A stretch of DNA of 64,000 nt from Paenisporosarcina sp. FSL H8-0542 (GCF_038632915.1 NZ_CP152050.1:3409501-3473500); one strand, 5' to 3'; numbered from the stretch's first letter, positions 34,539 through 44,136 are shown. Program-made: numbers and translations. The notes: generated from the letters alone by a model not told the origin.

Positions 34539-34700
34539 GCTTATATTGCTCCTCTCTTCTATTTTCAAAAAAAGTTATTCGCCTAAGTATAACTTCTTTT
34601 GAAAACAGAAGGGTGCGGCGCCAGATTGAGACGCCGCAACTTCTTGTTTTTATTGTCTTGAAAGTATAAATTTATGGGTATTTCATTCGAAATCAGTTGT

Positions 34701-34857
34701 GTCTAGCTTCCAGCGCCAGCTCGCACTTAAGCTTAGGGCCACAGGATGTGGGTCATGAAAGCGTGGCGACAGGACGTCGCGTTCTTAGCTTTCCCTCCTG
34801 CCTCAGGCGAAAGCAATGCTTTCGCATCGGTTCTTCCAGCGCCAGTGTCGAGCTAGA
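34701..34857. repeat. Dispersed intergenic repeat inside the dpp-ykf operon (157 bp)
   Basis: The element is bounded by TCTAGCT (34702-34708) and AGCTAGA (34851-34857). CCAGCGCCAG occurs near both ends in direct orientation. Inside are the hairpin GCGAC-AGGAC-GTCGC and a second one GAAAGC-AAT-GCTTTC. From memory the core (GGGCCACAGGATGTGGGTCAT ... split here by position 34737-34756) closely resembles a high-copy intergenic repeat seen in many Bacillales genomes. GC content is higher than in flanking DNA. Confidence 0.7.
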
Positions 34858-34880
34858 GTGGCGCATTCCGCTTTTCTCAA

Positions 34881-36524
34881 TTATTCCGCTTTTTTGTCTA
34901 CCCATTTAAGGTCTAGGTAACCTACTGGGTGACGCACAATTCCAGAAACGCTTGGTTTTTGCAATGCCACTTGGTTATAGAAGTGGATTGGGAAAATCGG
35001 CATTTCTTTCATTAATACTTTCTCAGCATTCATCAATAACTGCCAGCGAGCTTCTGCATCTGTTTCTTTTTTTGCATCGGCAATCAGTTTATCGAATTCT
35101 GCATTTGACCAACCAGTACGGTTCATTGATGAACCTGTAACGAAGCTTTCAATCGCGTTCACTGGATCTGCATAGTCGTGTAAGAATGAAGAACGGGACA
35201 ATTGGTATTTCAATTCTTTTTGTTCAGAAGAGAATACACTTCCTTCTACGTTCGCTAATTCCACGTCCACGCCTAAAGCTTCTTTAAACTGCGCTTGCAA
35301 AGCAACCGCAATGTTTTGATGTGTATCTGAAGTTGAGTACGTTAAAGTAACAGTCGGTAATTTATCGTAGCCTTCTTCTTTCATACCTTCTTCTAACAAT
35401 TTCTTCGCTTCTTCAGCGTTGAATTCTACCAAATTACCAACCGTGTCACGGAATTCAGAACCGTCCGGACCTTGGAAGCCGTAAGAAACGAAACCATGCG
35501 CTGGTTTTTCACCGTTTTTCGTTACGAATTCAACAATCTCTTCTTGGTTGACTGCTGTTGCGAAAGCTTTACGAATTTTTTCGTTCGTGAAAGGCTCCAT
35601 TGTTGTGTTGAAACGGTAGAAATAAGTACCTGCCTGGTCTTGAATTGATACTTCTTCGCTGTCCATTAAATCAGCAGCCAATTCAGATGGAACGTCAGAT
35701 ACATCTAGTTCATTCGCTTGGTACATTTGGTACTCTGTATTGGAGTCGTTGACCATTGCCCACTCTACTTTATCTAGCTTCACAGTTTTAGCATCCCAAT
35801 ACTCTGGGTTTTTCTCAAATACCATTTTCACGTCATGTTCCCATGATGCTAATTGGAATGGACCGTTTCCTACGAATGATTCTGATTCAGTGAACCATTG
35901 TGCGTTTTCTGTTGCCACTTTTTCATTGATTGGGAAAAAGCTTGGGTTTGTAATGATATTCAAAAATGCATCAGTTGGTGCAGTTAATTTTACTTCAAAT
36001 GTTTTTTCATCCAATGCCTTCATTGCTACCTCTTCAATCTTACCTTCACCTGTGTTGAATGCTTCTGCACCTTCGATGAAGTAACCAAGGAAAGCCGCTG
36101 GTGAAGCTGTGTTCGGATCCAACATGCGTGTCCAGCCATATACGAAGTCTTTAGCAGTAACTGCGTCTCCATTAGACCATTTTGCATCTTCACGAATGTG
36201 GAATGTATATGTCAAACCATCTTCAGATACTTCAATTTTTTCAGCCGTTGCTTCTTCTGGCTGATGGTCTTCGCCTAAACGAGTTAACCCTTCCATCAAG
36301 TTGTTCAATGCATTCCAAGAAACAGCATCAAAGCCGACCGATGGATCGAATGATGTTGGCTCGGTGCCGTTGTTCAAGTAAAGCACTTTTTCTTCAGCTG
36401 TTTCTGTTTCTTTGTCGTCTCCGCCTTTGTCAGCTGGCTTTTCGCCTGCATCATTATTCGCTGTACATGCTGATAGTACAAGTGCGAACACGGCTGTCAG
36501 TAAAAACAAGAGCCATTTCTTCAT
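34881..36524 (-). CDS. dppE: Peptide-binding lipoprotein of the dpp/opp importer (DppE)
   Basis: 547 residues. Lipoprotein signal with lipobox LSAC, an acidic linker, then an SBP family 5 domain: VLYLNNGTEPTSFDPSVGFD at the start, YTFHIREDAKWSNGDAVTAK, DFVYGWTRMLDP and a late segment LMNAEKVLMKEMPIFPIHFY. It captures peptides outside the membrane and hands them to the DppB/DppC channel. Start chosen at ATG 36524 with AGGGGGAAA upstream. The gene is followed by the large gap before ykfA, where expression could drop. Confidence 0.92.
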   Translation of the reverse strand: MKKWLLFLLTAVFALVLSACTANNDAGEKPADKGGDDKETETAEEKVLYLNNGTEPTSFDPSVGFDAVSWNALNNLMEGLTRLGEDHQPEEATAEKIEVSEDGLTYTFHIREDAKWSNGDAVTAKDFVYGWTRMLDPNTASPAAFLGYFIEGAEAFNTGEGKIEEVAMKALDEKTFEVKLTAPTDAFLNIITNPSFFPINEKVATENAQWFTESESFVGNGPFQLASWEHDVKMVFEKNPEYWDAKTVKLDKVEWAMVNDSNTEYQMYQANELDVSDVPSELAADLMDSEEVSIQDQAGTYFYRFNTTMEPFTNEKIRKAFATAVNQEEIVEFVTKNGEKPAHGFVSYGFQGPDGSEFRDTVGNLVEFNAEEAKKLLEEGMKEEGYDKLPTVTLTYSTSDTHQNIAVALQAQFKEALGVDVELANVEGSVFSSEQKELKYQLSRSSFLHDYADPVNAIESFVTGSSMNRTGWSNAEFDKLIADAKKETDAEARWQLLMNAEKVLMKEMPIFPIHFYNQVALQKPSVSGIVRHPVGYLDLKWVDKKAE

Positions 36525-36586
36525 GTGTGTTTTCCCCCTTGGAATTGTGTTCATGATTTATGATTATGCACCTAAGTGCGTTCATC

Positions 36587-37714
36587 CTATTTTTGAGCTA
36601 TTTCCAAAAACGCTTGTGCACGTTCGTCCTGTAACCAACAATCGACGCGATGAGTAGCTGTTTTAATCGTTGTTTCTGGATGTACGTGTTCACAAACTTC
36701 CATTGCAAATGGACATCTCGCTGTAAATGCACACCCTGTAGGCGGCGCAAATAAATCAGGTGGTGTCCCTTCAATTGGCTGCAGTTCTTCCGCAATCAAA
36801 TCGAGACGCGGAACCGAATTGAGCAAGCCTTGCGTATACGGATGCTGTGGCGTATAGAAAATCTCACGCTTCGTACCGAGTTCAATGATTTTGCCGGCAT
36901 ACATCACCGCAATACGATCTGCGATTTTTGCTACAACTCCCAGGTCATGAGTGATCAGAACAATCGATACCCCTGTTTTCGCTTGAATTTCTTCAAACAA
37001 TTCGAGAATTTGCGCTTGAATCGTTACATCTAGTGCTGTTGTCGGTTCATCCGCGATTAATAACTCCGGTTCGCAAATGAGCGCAATGGCAATAACAATC
37101 CGTTGACGCATTCCGCCTGAAAACTGGTGAGGATACTGTTTTAAACGTTCTTGCGGATTTGGGATACCTACTAAGCGAAGCATGCCTAGCGCTTTTTCTT
37201 TCGCTTCCGCTTTGCTTGCTTTGGTATGTGTGAGCACACCCTCCATCAACTGCTCGCCAATGGTAAGTGTCGGATTGAGTGCCGTCATCGGATCTTGGAA
37301 AATCATTGAGATGTCGACACCCTGTATTTTGCGAAGTTCTTTTTTCGTCATATTCGTAAGATTGACATCTTTGAACATCACTTTGCCATCTGAAATACGC
37401 CCCGGCGGCTGTGGAATAAGCCCCATAATGGCATTGGATGTCACGGATTTTCCGCAACCCGATTCGCCTACAATTGCAAGCGTCTCTCCTTTTCGGAGAG
37501 CAAAGGACACACCACGGACGGCATGTACATTTCCACCATATGTTTTGAATGACACATGTAAATTGTCTACCGACAAAATGATGTCCTCGGTTATGACTTT
37601 TTTACGTTTCATTTTTTGCGTGTGCGCCGTCACAACCGCTTGTTGAGTACGACCGACTTCCGCGCGTCTTTCTCTCGCCAATTCCCGGGCGTTTTCTAGT
37701 TGCTGTTCGTTCAT
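36587..37714 (-). CDS. dppD: Peptide ABC transporter ATP-binding protein (DppD)
   Basis: 375 residues. An N-terminal extension of about 45 residues (basic, helical) precedes the ATPase: Walker [15 protein letters not shown]-loop FQDPMTALNP, signature QFSGGMRQRIVIA, Walker B LLIADEPTTALDV, H-loop ITHDLGVV. A C-terminal oligopeptide/dipeptide domain with GCAFTARCPFAMEVC follows. Start chosen at ATG 37714 behind AAGGGGG; GTG at 37723 overlaps dppC more. It lies directly downstream of dppC. Confidence 0.92.
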   Translation of the reverse strand: MNEQQLENARELARERRAEVGRTQQAVVTAHTQKMKRKKVITEDIILSVDNLHVSFKTYGGNVHAVRGVSFALRKGETLAIVGESGCGKSVTSNAIMGLIPQPPGRISDGKVMFKDVNLTNMTKKELRKIQGVDISMIFQDPMTALNPTLTIGEQLMEGVLTHTKASKAEAKEKALGMLRLVGIPNPQERLKQYPHQFSGGMRQRIVIAIALICEPELLIADEPTTALDVTIQAQILELFEEIQAKTGVSIVLITHDLGVVAKIADRIAVMYAGKIIELGTKREIFYTPQHPYTQGLLNSVPRLDLIAEELQPIEGTPPDLFAPPTGCAFTARCPFAMEVCEHVHPETTIKTATHRVDCWLQDERAQAFLEIAQK

Positions 37715-37719
37715 ATGTG

Positions 37720-38673
37720 TCACCCCCTTAACTTCGGATCAAGTGCGTCTTGTAGTCCGTCACCAAGGACGTTAAATGCAAACATAGTTAATGAAATGAA
37801 GAATGCCGGGAAGAATAGTCTCCACCAGTGACCTGATAGGATAACTGGCAAGGCATCATTCGCCATAACACCCCAACTTGCAAATGGGGCTTGAATACCG
37901 AGTCCAAGGAAACTCAGGAAGGCTTCCGCGAAAATGGCACTCGGAACCGTCAAGGTCATTTGGACAATGATTGGACCCATGGTGTTCGGCAATAAGTTTC
38001 GTCGAATGATTCGTGGTGTTTTTGCTCCAAATGATTTGGACGCTGTCACGAATTCATAGTTTTTGATTTGCAGTACTTGTCCCCTTACAATTCGGGCCAT
38101 TCCGACCCATCCGGTAACGGTCAGAGCGACAATAATTGTCGTTAAACTTGGACCCATTACAACCAATAATAAAATAACAACTAATAAATGCGGCAAGCCA
38201 TACAGGACTTCAATGATACGCATCATTATGGCATCTGTACGTCCACCTTTGTAGCCACTAAAACCGCCGTAAATCACACCGATAAAGAAGTCAATCAATG
38301 CTGCGGCAAGTCCCACAAACAATGAAATACGAGCGCCATACCAGGTGCGTGTAAAGACATCGCGTCCCATTTCATCCGTCCCAAACCAGTGTTCACTTGA
38401 AGGTGCTTTGTTTTGGTTCGGCAAATCCATGCCATCCACGGGATGCGGAGAGAAAATCGGACCAAAAATCGCAAGTAACGTCAAAAGAACTAAGAAAATT
38501 AAACCCGTCATTGCCAGCTTATTTGTGCGAAGTCGACGCCATGCATCTTTCCAATAGGATAATGAAGGTCGAACAACGGCTTCCGCTTCGACTAAATCTC
38601 TATCTTTCTTACGGAACCATTCATCAGGTACTCGGTTGGGTGATACGGGTGTCGATTCGTGGTTGATAGTCAT
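37720..38673 (-). CDS. dppC: Peptide ABC transporter permease (DppC)
   Basis: 317 residues. The N-terminal cytoplasmic segment is followed by six helices. TDEMGRDVFTRTWYGARISL is the conserved motif after the first periplasmic-side loop, and SFGAKTPRIIRRNLLPN is the EAA coupling motif. With DppB it forms the membrane channel of the peptide importer. Its ATG (38673) overlaps the dppB stop (TGATG), which suggests coupled translation. Confidence 0.92.
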   Translation of the reverse strand: MTINHESTPVSPNRVPDEWFRKKDRDLVEAEAVVRPSLSYWKDAWRRLRTNKLAMTGLIFLVLLTLLAIFGPIFSPHPVDGMDLPNQNKAPSSEHWFGTDEMGRDVFTRTWYGARISLFVGLAAALIDFFIGVIYGGFSGYKGGRTDAIMMRIIEVLYGLPHLLVVILLLVVMGPSLTTIIVALTVTGWVGMARIVRGQVLQIKNYEFVTASKSFGAKTPRIIRRNLLPNTMGPIIVQMTLTVPSAIFAEAFLSFLGLGIQAPFASWGVMANDALPVILSGHWWRLFFPAFFISLTMFAFNVLGDGLQDALDPKLRG

Positions 38674-39608
38674 CACGCATCCCCCTCTTTCTTATGCAAT
38701 TTAATACGTGGATCTAGGAATCCATAAACCAAATCGACAATGAATAACATAACTACGAGAATCGTGCTGTAGAATACGGTCGTTCCCATAATGACCGGAT
38801 AATCCCGGTTGTTGATACTTTCAACGAAGTATTTTCCCATCCCGGGAATTGCGAATATTTTCTCGATGACGAACGTTCCTGTCAGAATCCCAGCAAGCAT
38901 CGTCCCCATAATTGTGACAACTGGCATTAAGGCATTGCGCAACGCATGTCGTGCAACAATGCGAAACGGTGACAATCCTTTTGCTCTCGCCATTTTTATG
39001 TAATCCTGCGTCAATACTTCAAGCATCGACGAACGCGTTAAACGTGCAATGATGGCCATTGGACCCGTAGCAAGAGCGAGCACCGGAAGTACCATATGCA
39101 TCGGGCTCGACCAGGTGGCTGGTGGGAAAATATTATAATCTACTGCCAGTTTTTGAATAAGCAATGTAGCCAGTACGAAGCTTGGTACGGAAATTCCGAT
39201 TACCGCAAATGTCATTGCAAAGTAATCAATAATCCCGTTATGACGCAGTGCTGCAAAGGTTCCGAGTAAAACACCCGAAATTACTGCTACCAAAATGGTT
39301 ACCATCCCGAGCTCAAAGGATATCGGGAAGCCACGAGAGAGCAGTTCATTAACCGTTTCATTCGGTTTTTTGATTGAAGGTCCAAAATCCAACGTGACAA
39401 TGGATTTTAGGTAGTACAAATATTGGACCGGAAGTGGTTCATCCAGCTTGTAAAAGCGTTCTAAATTGGCTTGAATCGTTTCATTTGTCGTACGTTCTTC
39501 ATTGAACGGCGATCCTGGAATTGAGTGCATCAAGATAAATGTCAGGGTCGCAATGATCAGAATGGTCATGATCATCATAAAGAAACGTTTGATGGTATAT
39601 GAGAACAT
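38673..39608 (-). CDS. dppB: Peptide ABC transporter permease (DppB)
   Basis: 311 residues. The N-terminal helix IKRFFMMIMTILIIATLTFI and motif MHSIPGSPF open the protein; six helices follow, with EAA-type coupling motif ARAKGLSPFRIVARHALRNA. This is the OppB/DppB-type permease subunit. AGGGGGAC precedes the ATG. It is the second gene of the operon, 12 bases after dppA. Confidence 0.92.
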   Translation of the reverse strand: MFSYTIKRFFMMIMTILIIATLTFILMHSIPGSPFNEERTTNETIQANLERFYKLDEPLPVQYLYYLKSIVTLDFGPSIKKPNETVNELLSRGFPISFELGMVTILVAVISGVLLGTFAALRHNGIIDYFAMTFAVIGISVPSFVLATLLIQKLAVDYNIFPPATWSSPMHMVLPVLALATGPMAIIARLTRSSMLEVLTQDYIKMARAKGLSPFRIVARHALRNALMPVVTIMGTMLAGILTGTFVIEKIFAIPGMGKYFVESINNRDYPVIMGTTVFYSTILVVMLFIVDLVYGFLDPRIKLHKKEGDA

Positions 39609-39620
39609 ATTAAGTCCCCC

Positions 39621-40445
39621 TTAACAGAACGTCGTTTGCATCGCCAGTTCCACTTGAACTAACATTGCTCGATACGCTTCCAAAATATCTTTTGCTTCAA
39701 ATTTCACAATCGTTGTTCCAGGTTCTATTTCACAGCCAGGCATAATGGCTGCCCATTCGGCTTGACCATAGTTGGTAAATTCAATTCGCAACGTTGGGGT
39801 TTTTGGTGGGGTAAGTGGTTTAACCAAATGACGATTGTCCACTGCTTTTTGGATTTGTTCAGTCAACAGTGCATGTGATTTTTCCGGATGCATCGTTTTG
39901 ACCGCTTGGCGAGTGATTGACTCTTTTACTGCAACTGTTGTGATGTTTGGAATGAGTGCCGCTGCTTCACGACATGCTCCGTCATCTCCAGCAACCATGA
40001 TGACCGGTACACCAAAATGACCCGCCACATATGCATTGAACCCAAGCTCTCCAATTTCCACGTCATTGATGAACATGTTTCGCACTCCAAAAATCATCGA
40101 GTGACTCATTACACCTGGTTGTCCTGCACGTGAATGATAGCCTGCGAAAATCGCACCATCATAAGTTTCATCGAGTGCCTGTACCATTGAGTAAGGTTTC
40201 ACTCCACCCGTGATCAGCATGGCTTCAGGATTCAAATCTTCAACAAGTAAGTTGTTCATTTGTGAATGGCTATCGTTCACCAAAATATCGGTAGCCCCTT
40301 TTTTCAGTAAGCCTTCAATAATGGCATTTGCTTCGTTTGTCATGATACGACGGGCGCGTTCATAGTTGTGTTTCTTCGAATCTACGAAAGTGTGATCAGG
40401 TAAACCTGTAATCCCTTCCATATCGATCGAGATAAAAAATTTCAT
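39621..40445 (-). CDS. dppA: D-aminopeptidase, family M55 (DppA)
   Basis: 274 residues. Zinc-site motifs in order: FISIDMEGITGL (Asp8, Glu10), DILVNDSHSQMNNLL, IFAGYHSRAGQPGVMSHS and VAGDDGACREAAAL. The B. subtilis enzyme forms a decameric barrel and cuts D-Ala-D-Ala and other D-amino-acid peptides. As first gene of dppABCDE-ykfABCD it fits recycling of cell-wall peptides. Start chosen at ATG 40445 with GAGGGGG upstream. A possible CodY-like site lies about 80-100 bases upstream. Confidence 0.93.
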   Translation of the reverse strand: MKFFISIDMEGITGLPDHTFVDSKKHNYERARRIMTNEANAIIEGLLKKGATDILVNDSHSQMNNLLVEDLNPEAMLITGGVKPYSMVQALDETYDGAIFAGYHSRAGQPGVMSHSMIFGVRNMFINDVEIGELGFNAYVAGHFGVPVIMVAGDDGACREAAALIPNITTVAVKESITRQAVKTMHPEKSHALLTEQIQKAVDNRHLVKPLTPPKTPTLRIEFTNYGQAEWAAIMPGCEIEPGTTIVKFEAKDILEAYRAMLVQVELAMQTTFC

Positions 40446-40526
40446 ATTCTTGATGTCCCCCTCATGCCATTGACTCATATTTTTATTATTATGAATTTTT
40501 ACTTATTGTTATTATTAAAAGATATC

Positions 40527-40544
40527 AAATTTTTTAGAATATTT
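40527..40544. promoter_or_regulatory. Possible CodY-like site upstream of dppA
   Basis: On the minus strand the sequence AATATTCTAAAAAAT matches the CodY consensus AATTTTCWGAAAATT at 12 of 15 positions. CodY represses dpp in B. subtilis. The surrounding DNA is very AT-rich, so chance matches are easy. Weak call. Confidence 0.3.
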
Positions 40545-40734
40545 CAATATAGTTTGAGGGTTTTTTTCGTTTCCCGAAATGATTTGACGGAGAGAAATTC
40601 CACTTCCAACAAAATACTTGAAGACCACAAAATATATCCGAAGGGACCCCAATTAAATTGCTAGTCCCCACGGATAAAATGGCATAGACACCGACACACA
40701 TCTGCCCTCAATTTTTTCTACAAAAAGATTTCAG

Positions 40735-40763
40735 TTGACATCTTCTTTCATGCGTACTACGAT
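40735..40763 (+). promoter_or_regulatory. Sigma-A promoter of the trp operon
   Basis: TTGACA (40735-40740) and TACGAT (40758-40763) are spaced by 17 bases. Transcription should begin near 40770. A small palindrome (GAACAA-CTTTTT-TTGTTC) lies directly at or after the start point. Confidence 0.8.
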
Positions 40764-40854
40764 AGGAACAACTTTTTTGTTCGGGATTTAGGCAGAAGGT
40801 GTCGGGAGCGACATCGCCGGTGAGAACACCAAGAGTTGAGATGAGTTGAGTTGA

Positions 40855-41104
40855 GAAAAATCGATGACAAAGAATAGTAGCACAAGTACGTCTTCATAGA
40901 GAGTCAGCGGCTGGTGGAAGCTGATAGGCAACTTGGTGTGAATGGTCTTTGGAGAGTTTCCCAGAATGTCAGTACGGGAAAACGTGTGATCTACGTTACA
41001 GGTCCTAAAGCGAAAGCCGTTATTGGCTTTTAATTTGAGGTGGCACCGCGGTCATTCCGTCCTCTGTACATGAACTCTTCTGTTCATGTACAGGGGATTT
41101 TTTT
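40855..41104 (+). ncRNA. T-box leader, tryptophan-specific, controlling trpEGDCFBA
   Basis: The leader shows the Stem I AGTA turn (GAATAGTAGC), the distal-loop block GAGAGTCAGCGGCTGGTGG, and the T-box AGGTGGCACCGCGG (41038-41051). A terminator stem of about 15 bp (41060-41096) with seven T (41098-41104) follows. The specifier is read as TGG at 40943-40945, in context GAA-TGG-TC, that is tryptophan. Uncharged tRNA-Trp would stabilise the antiterminator and open the operon. An extra 80 bases of leader lie between the promoter and the T-box proper. Confidence 0.9.
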
Positions 41105-41144
41105 GTTTCCTGGTGCAAATGAGCTGAGCAGAGGAGAGATTTAC

Positions 41145-42509
41145 ATGCAAACACATTCAGTAAAAACAGCACGAATTACCATCAACGGGGACACTTTATC
41201 GCCCATCGCCATTTTCAAAAGGTTACAGGGAACGCGGAAATTCCTGCTGGAAAGTTCTTTGAAACATGAAGCGTCGGGTCGCTATTCTTTCATCGGCGCA
41301 AATCCAGTGAAAGAATTTCGTGGTTCAGCCAACGATTTGATAGAGCATTCACTTCTAACAGGTGAAATCACCGTGCACTGCGGAAAGCCTATCGAATTAT
41401 TGAAAACGTTACTTCCCATTGTTGACGATGATCTGGAATTCCCTTTCAATGGTGGTGCAATTGGCTACATTGGCTATGACGTCATCGCACACTATGAAGA
41501 CATTGGGCCAGCCCTCCCTGACGAACGTGATATGCCCGATATCCATTTGCTCGTTTATGAAACCGTCGTTGTATATGACCATCAAAAACAAGATGTCACC
41601 ATTTTGCATAACGGCACAGCCCTTTCTCTTATCAATGATGTTGTACGCCAACTGGCAGTAAAGGAATGTGAAGAAGAATGTGTACAATCTACCCTTCCCT
41701 TCACATCCAATGTGAGCAAACAAGCGTTTATCGATAACGTAGTGCGCGCAAAAGAATGTATCCGGGCGGGAGAAATTTTTCAAATTGTGTTATCTCAACG
41801 ATTGCAGGCAACGTATACAGGTGACCCTTTCATGCTTTACCGGAAATTACGGAAAGACAATCCTTCCCCCTATATGTTTTACGTAGATTTTGATGAACAT
41901 GTAGTGCTCGGTGCATCTCCAGAAAGTTTAATGAGCATTCAAGGTAATCGGGTGACGACAAATCCGATTGCTGGAACTAGACGACGAGGTCACACACCTG
42001 GAGAAGATGCACAACTTGAAAAAGAATTGCTCGCCGATCCGAAAGAACTTGCCGAACACCGGATGCTGGTGGACTTGGGAAGAAATGATTTGGGTCGTAT
42101 TACCGAAGTGGGCAGCGTCCATCTAACGAAATACATGAGCATTGAAAAATACCAGCACGTCATGCACATCGTTTCCGAAGTTGCTGGCACGTTGCGTAAT
42201 AATCAGCATCCTCTTGATGCACTAGTCGCTTGTTTACCTGCAGGAACGGTATCGGGTGCACCGAAAATTCGTGCCATGCAAATCATTCAAGAGTTGGAAA
42301 ATGTAAAACGAGGCGTTTATGCCGGAGCAGTTGGTTATATCGGTTTTAATGGCAATATCGATATCGCGTTAGCCATTCGAACATTGGTCATCAAAAATCA
42401 AACCGCTTATGTCCAGGCAGGTGCAGGCATTGTCTATGATTCCAATCCACTAGCAGAATTCGAAGAGACGTTGCACAAAGCGAAGTCGTTATTGGAGGTG
42501 CTGTCATGA
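41145..42509 (+). CDS. trpE: Anthranilate synthase component I
   Basis: 454 residues. It contains GAIGYIGYDVIAHYED, FQIVLSQRL, the chorismate-site motifs NPIAGTRRRGHTPGED and LPAGTVSGAPKIRAM, and GRNDLGR. It makes anthranilate from chorismate with ammonia supplied by TrpG. Start chosen at ATG 41145 with GAGGAGAG upstream; the longer open frame from 41040 runs through the T-box terminator and is not translated. Its stop overlaps trpG by four bases. Confidence 0.95.
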   Translation: MQTHSVKTARITINGDTLSPIAIFKRLQGTRKFLLESSLKHEASGRYSFIGANPVKEFRGSANDLIEHSLLTGEITVHCGKPIELLKTLLPIVDDDLEFPFNGGAIGYIGYDVIAHYEDIGPALPDERDMPDIHLLVYETVVVYDHQKQDVTILHNGTALSLINDVVRQLAVKECEEECVQSTLPFTSNVSKQAFIDNVVRAKECIRAGEIFQIVLSQRLQATYTGDPFMLYRKLRKDNPSPYMFYVDFDEHVVLGASPESLMSIQGNRVTTNPIAGTRRRGHTPGEDAQLEKELLADPKELAEHRMLVDLGRNDLGRITEVGSVHLTKYMSIEKYQHVMHIVSEVAGTLRNNQHPLDALVACLPAGTVSGAPKIRAMQIIQELENVKRGVYAGAVGYIGFNGNIDIALAIRTLVIKNQTAYVQAGAGIVYDSNPLAEFEETLHKAKSLLEVLS

Positions 42510-43087
42510 TTTTGCTGCTAGACCACTACGATTCGTTTACGTACAACTTGTATCAAAGCTTATCGATGCTCGGTGAAGAAGTAAAAGTTGTCAGATATGA
42601 TGAAATTTCGATAGATGAAATCCGTCAGTTGAACCCAAAAGCAATCGTGCTATCGCCCGGTCCTGGGTCACCAAATGACAAGTTGCACTCTTTATCAATC
42701 ATCAATGAATTCCATCAAACCATCCCAATGCTCGGGGTGTGCTTGGGTCACCAACTTCTTGGAGTGGCATTTGGTGGCAAAATCAAACGGGCAACGCTGG
42801 TCATGCATGGAAAAGTTTCTGCCATTCGGCATTCACATGCAGGAATGTTTGCCTACCTGCCGCAACCCTTACCCGTCATGCGCTACCATTCGCTCGTCTT
42901 GGAGGATCTGCCTTCATGTTTTAAGACAACAGCCATTTCGATGGACGATCAAAGTATTATGGCAATTCAACATTTGGATTACCCGCTTTACGGCTTGCAG
43001 TTCCATCCAGAATCAATTGGAACGCGTGATGGGGATAAAATCCTTCAAGCCTTTTTAACAGATATAGCTCAGCCTATAGAGATTTAG
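42506..43087 (+). CDS. trpG: Anthranilate synthase component II (glutamine amidotransferase)
   Basis: 193 residues of class I glutamine amidotransferase: ILLLDHYDSFTYNL at the start, oxyanion PGPGSP, nucleophile Cys in GVCLGHQLLG and the His-Glu pair in LQFHPESIGT. It sits within the trp operon between trpE and trpD, whereas B. subtilis uses the PabA from its folate operon. It may also serve aminodeoxychorismate synthase. ATGA overlap with trpE. Confidence 0.94.
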   Translation: MILLLDHYDSFTYNLYQSLSMLGEEVKVVRYDEISIDEIRQLNPKAIVLSPGPGSPNDKLHSLSIINEFHQTIPMLGVCLGHQLLGVAFGGKIKRATLVMHGKVSAIRHSHAGMFAYLPQPLPVMRYHSLVLEDLPSCFKTTAISMDDQSIMAIQHLDYPLYGLQFHPESIGTRDGDKILQAFLTDIAQPIEI

Positions 43088-43104
43088 TCAGAGGAGAGAT
43101 TGAG

Positions 43105-44136
43105 ATGAGACGATTTACAGTGAGTGTACGTAGTGGAACGTCACTGACGTACAGTGAGATGAGAGAAGCAACGAACGCCATGTTTTCAGAAGATATTGCA
43201 GGCGTGGATATCGCGAATTTTTTAAGTGCCCTATCAAAAAAAGGCGAAACTACCGAAGAAATAACTGCACTTGTTGAAGTGTTACGTGAAAATGCTACAC
43301 AGATTCCTGTTACCTCTTCCCATGTATTCGATAATTGCGGAACTGGAGGCGATGGTTCCCAAAGTTTTAATATCAGCACCACTTCGGCCTTTGTCTTGGC
43401 GGGAGCAGGACTGAAAATCGCAAAGCACGGGAACCGTAGCATTTCGAGCAGAACGGGCAGCGCGGATGTACTCGAAGAGCTCGGCATTGCTTTGGATTTC
43501 CAACCACGCGAAGTGGAAGACTTATTAAATCAAAAGAATATCGCTTTCCTATTCGCCCCATATGTCCATCCGAAAATGAAACGGATTCAATCCATTCGTA
43601 AGTCTCTGGGAAAACCGACGATTTTCAATATGATTGGCCCATTAACCAATCCCGTGACATTAACATCCCAAATGGTCGGCGTATATCGCCAGGATAAATT
43701 GATGGATATTGCAGCAGCCCTATATCGTCTGGGCCGAAAAAGAGCAATCGTCTTGAGTGGTGCCGATGGAATGGATGAAGCTTCTTTATCCGGAGACAAC
43801 CACCTCGTACTTATGAAGAACGGCGACTACATCCCTTTTACATTGAATGCCGAAGAAATGGGCTTGTCATTTGCTCCACTTGAAGCGATTCGCGGTGGGG
43901 ACGCCAAGGTTAACGCAGCCATTTTAAAAAGCGTGCTACGGGGTGAATCTTCACCTTATATGGATACCGTATTGTTGAATGCAGGAATCGGTTTGTTTGC
44001 GGCAGACATCGTTTCTACCATTCAAGAAGGCGTTCACCAGGCACGAAAGAGCATTGAAACAGGTAGTGCGCTCAGTGTGTTGGAATCAGTCGTCACTTAC
44101 AGTCAAAATCGAAGTCATTTGGAGGTGAACGCATGA
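43105..44136 (+). CDS. trpD: Anthranilate phosphoribosyltransferase
   Basis: 343 residues. PRPP-binding motif CGTGGDGSQSFNISTTSA, then KHGNRSISSRTGSADVLEEL, APYVHPKMK and PTIFNMIGPLTNP. It attaches phosphoribose to anthranilate. GAGGAGAG precedes the ATG, 17 bases after trpG, and its end overlaps trpC by four bases. Confidence 0.95.
   Translation: MRRFTVSVRSGTSLTYSEMREATNAMFSEDIAGVDIANFLSALSKKGETTEEITALVEVLRENATQIPVTSSHVFDNCGTGGDGSQSFNISTTSAFVLAGAGLKIAKHGNRSISSRTGSADVLEELGIALDFQPREVEDLLNQKNIAFLFAPYVHPKMKRIQSIRKSLGKPTIFNMIGPLTNPVTLTSQMVGVYRQDKLMDIAAALYRLGRKRAIVLSGADGMDEASLSGDNHLVLMKNGDYIPFTLNAEEMGLSFAPLEAIRGGDAKVNAAILKSVLRGESSPYMDTVLLNAGIGLFAADIVSTIQEGVHQARKSIETGSALSVLESVVTYSQNRSHLEVNA

Noticed and set aside
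41040-41144. Longer N-terminus for TrpE
   Set aside because: This part is the T-box antiterminator and terminator; the ATG at 41145 has the ribosome binding site.
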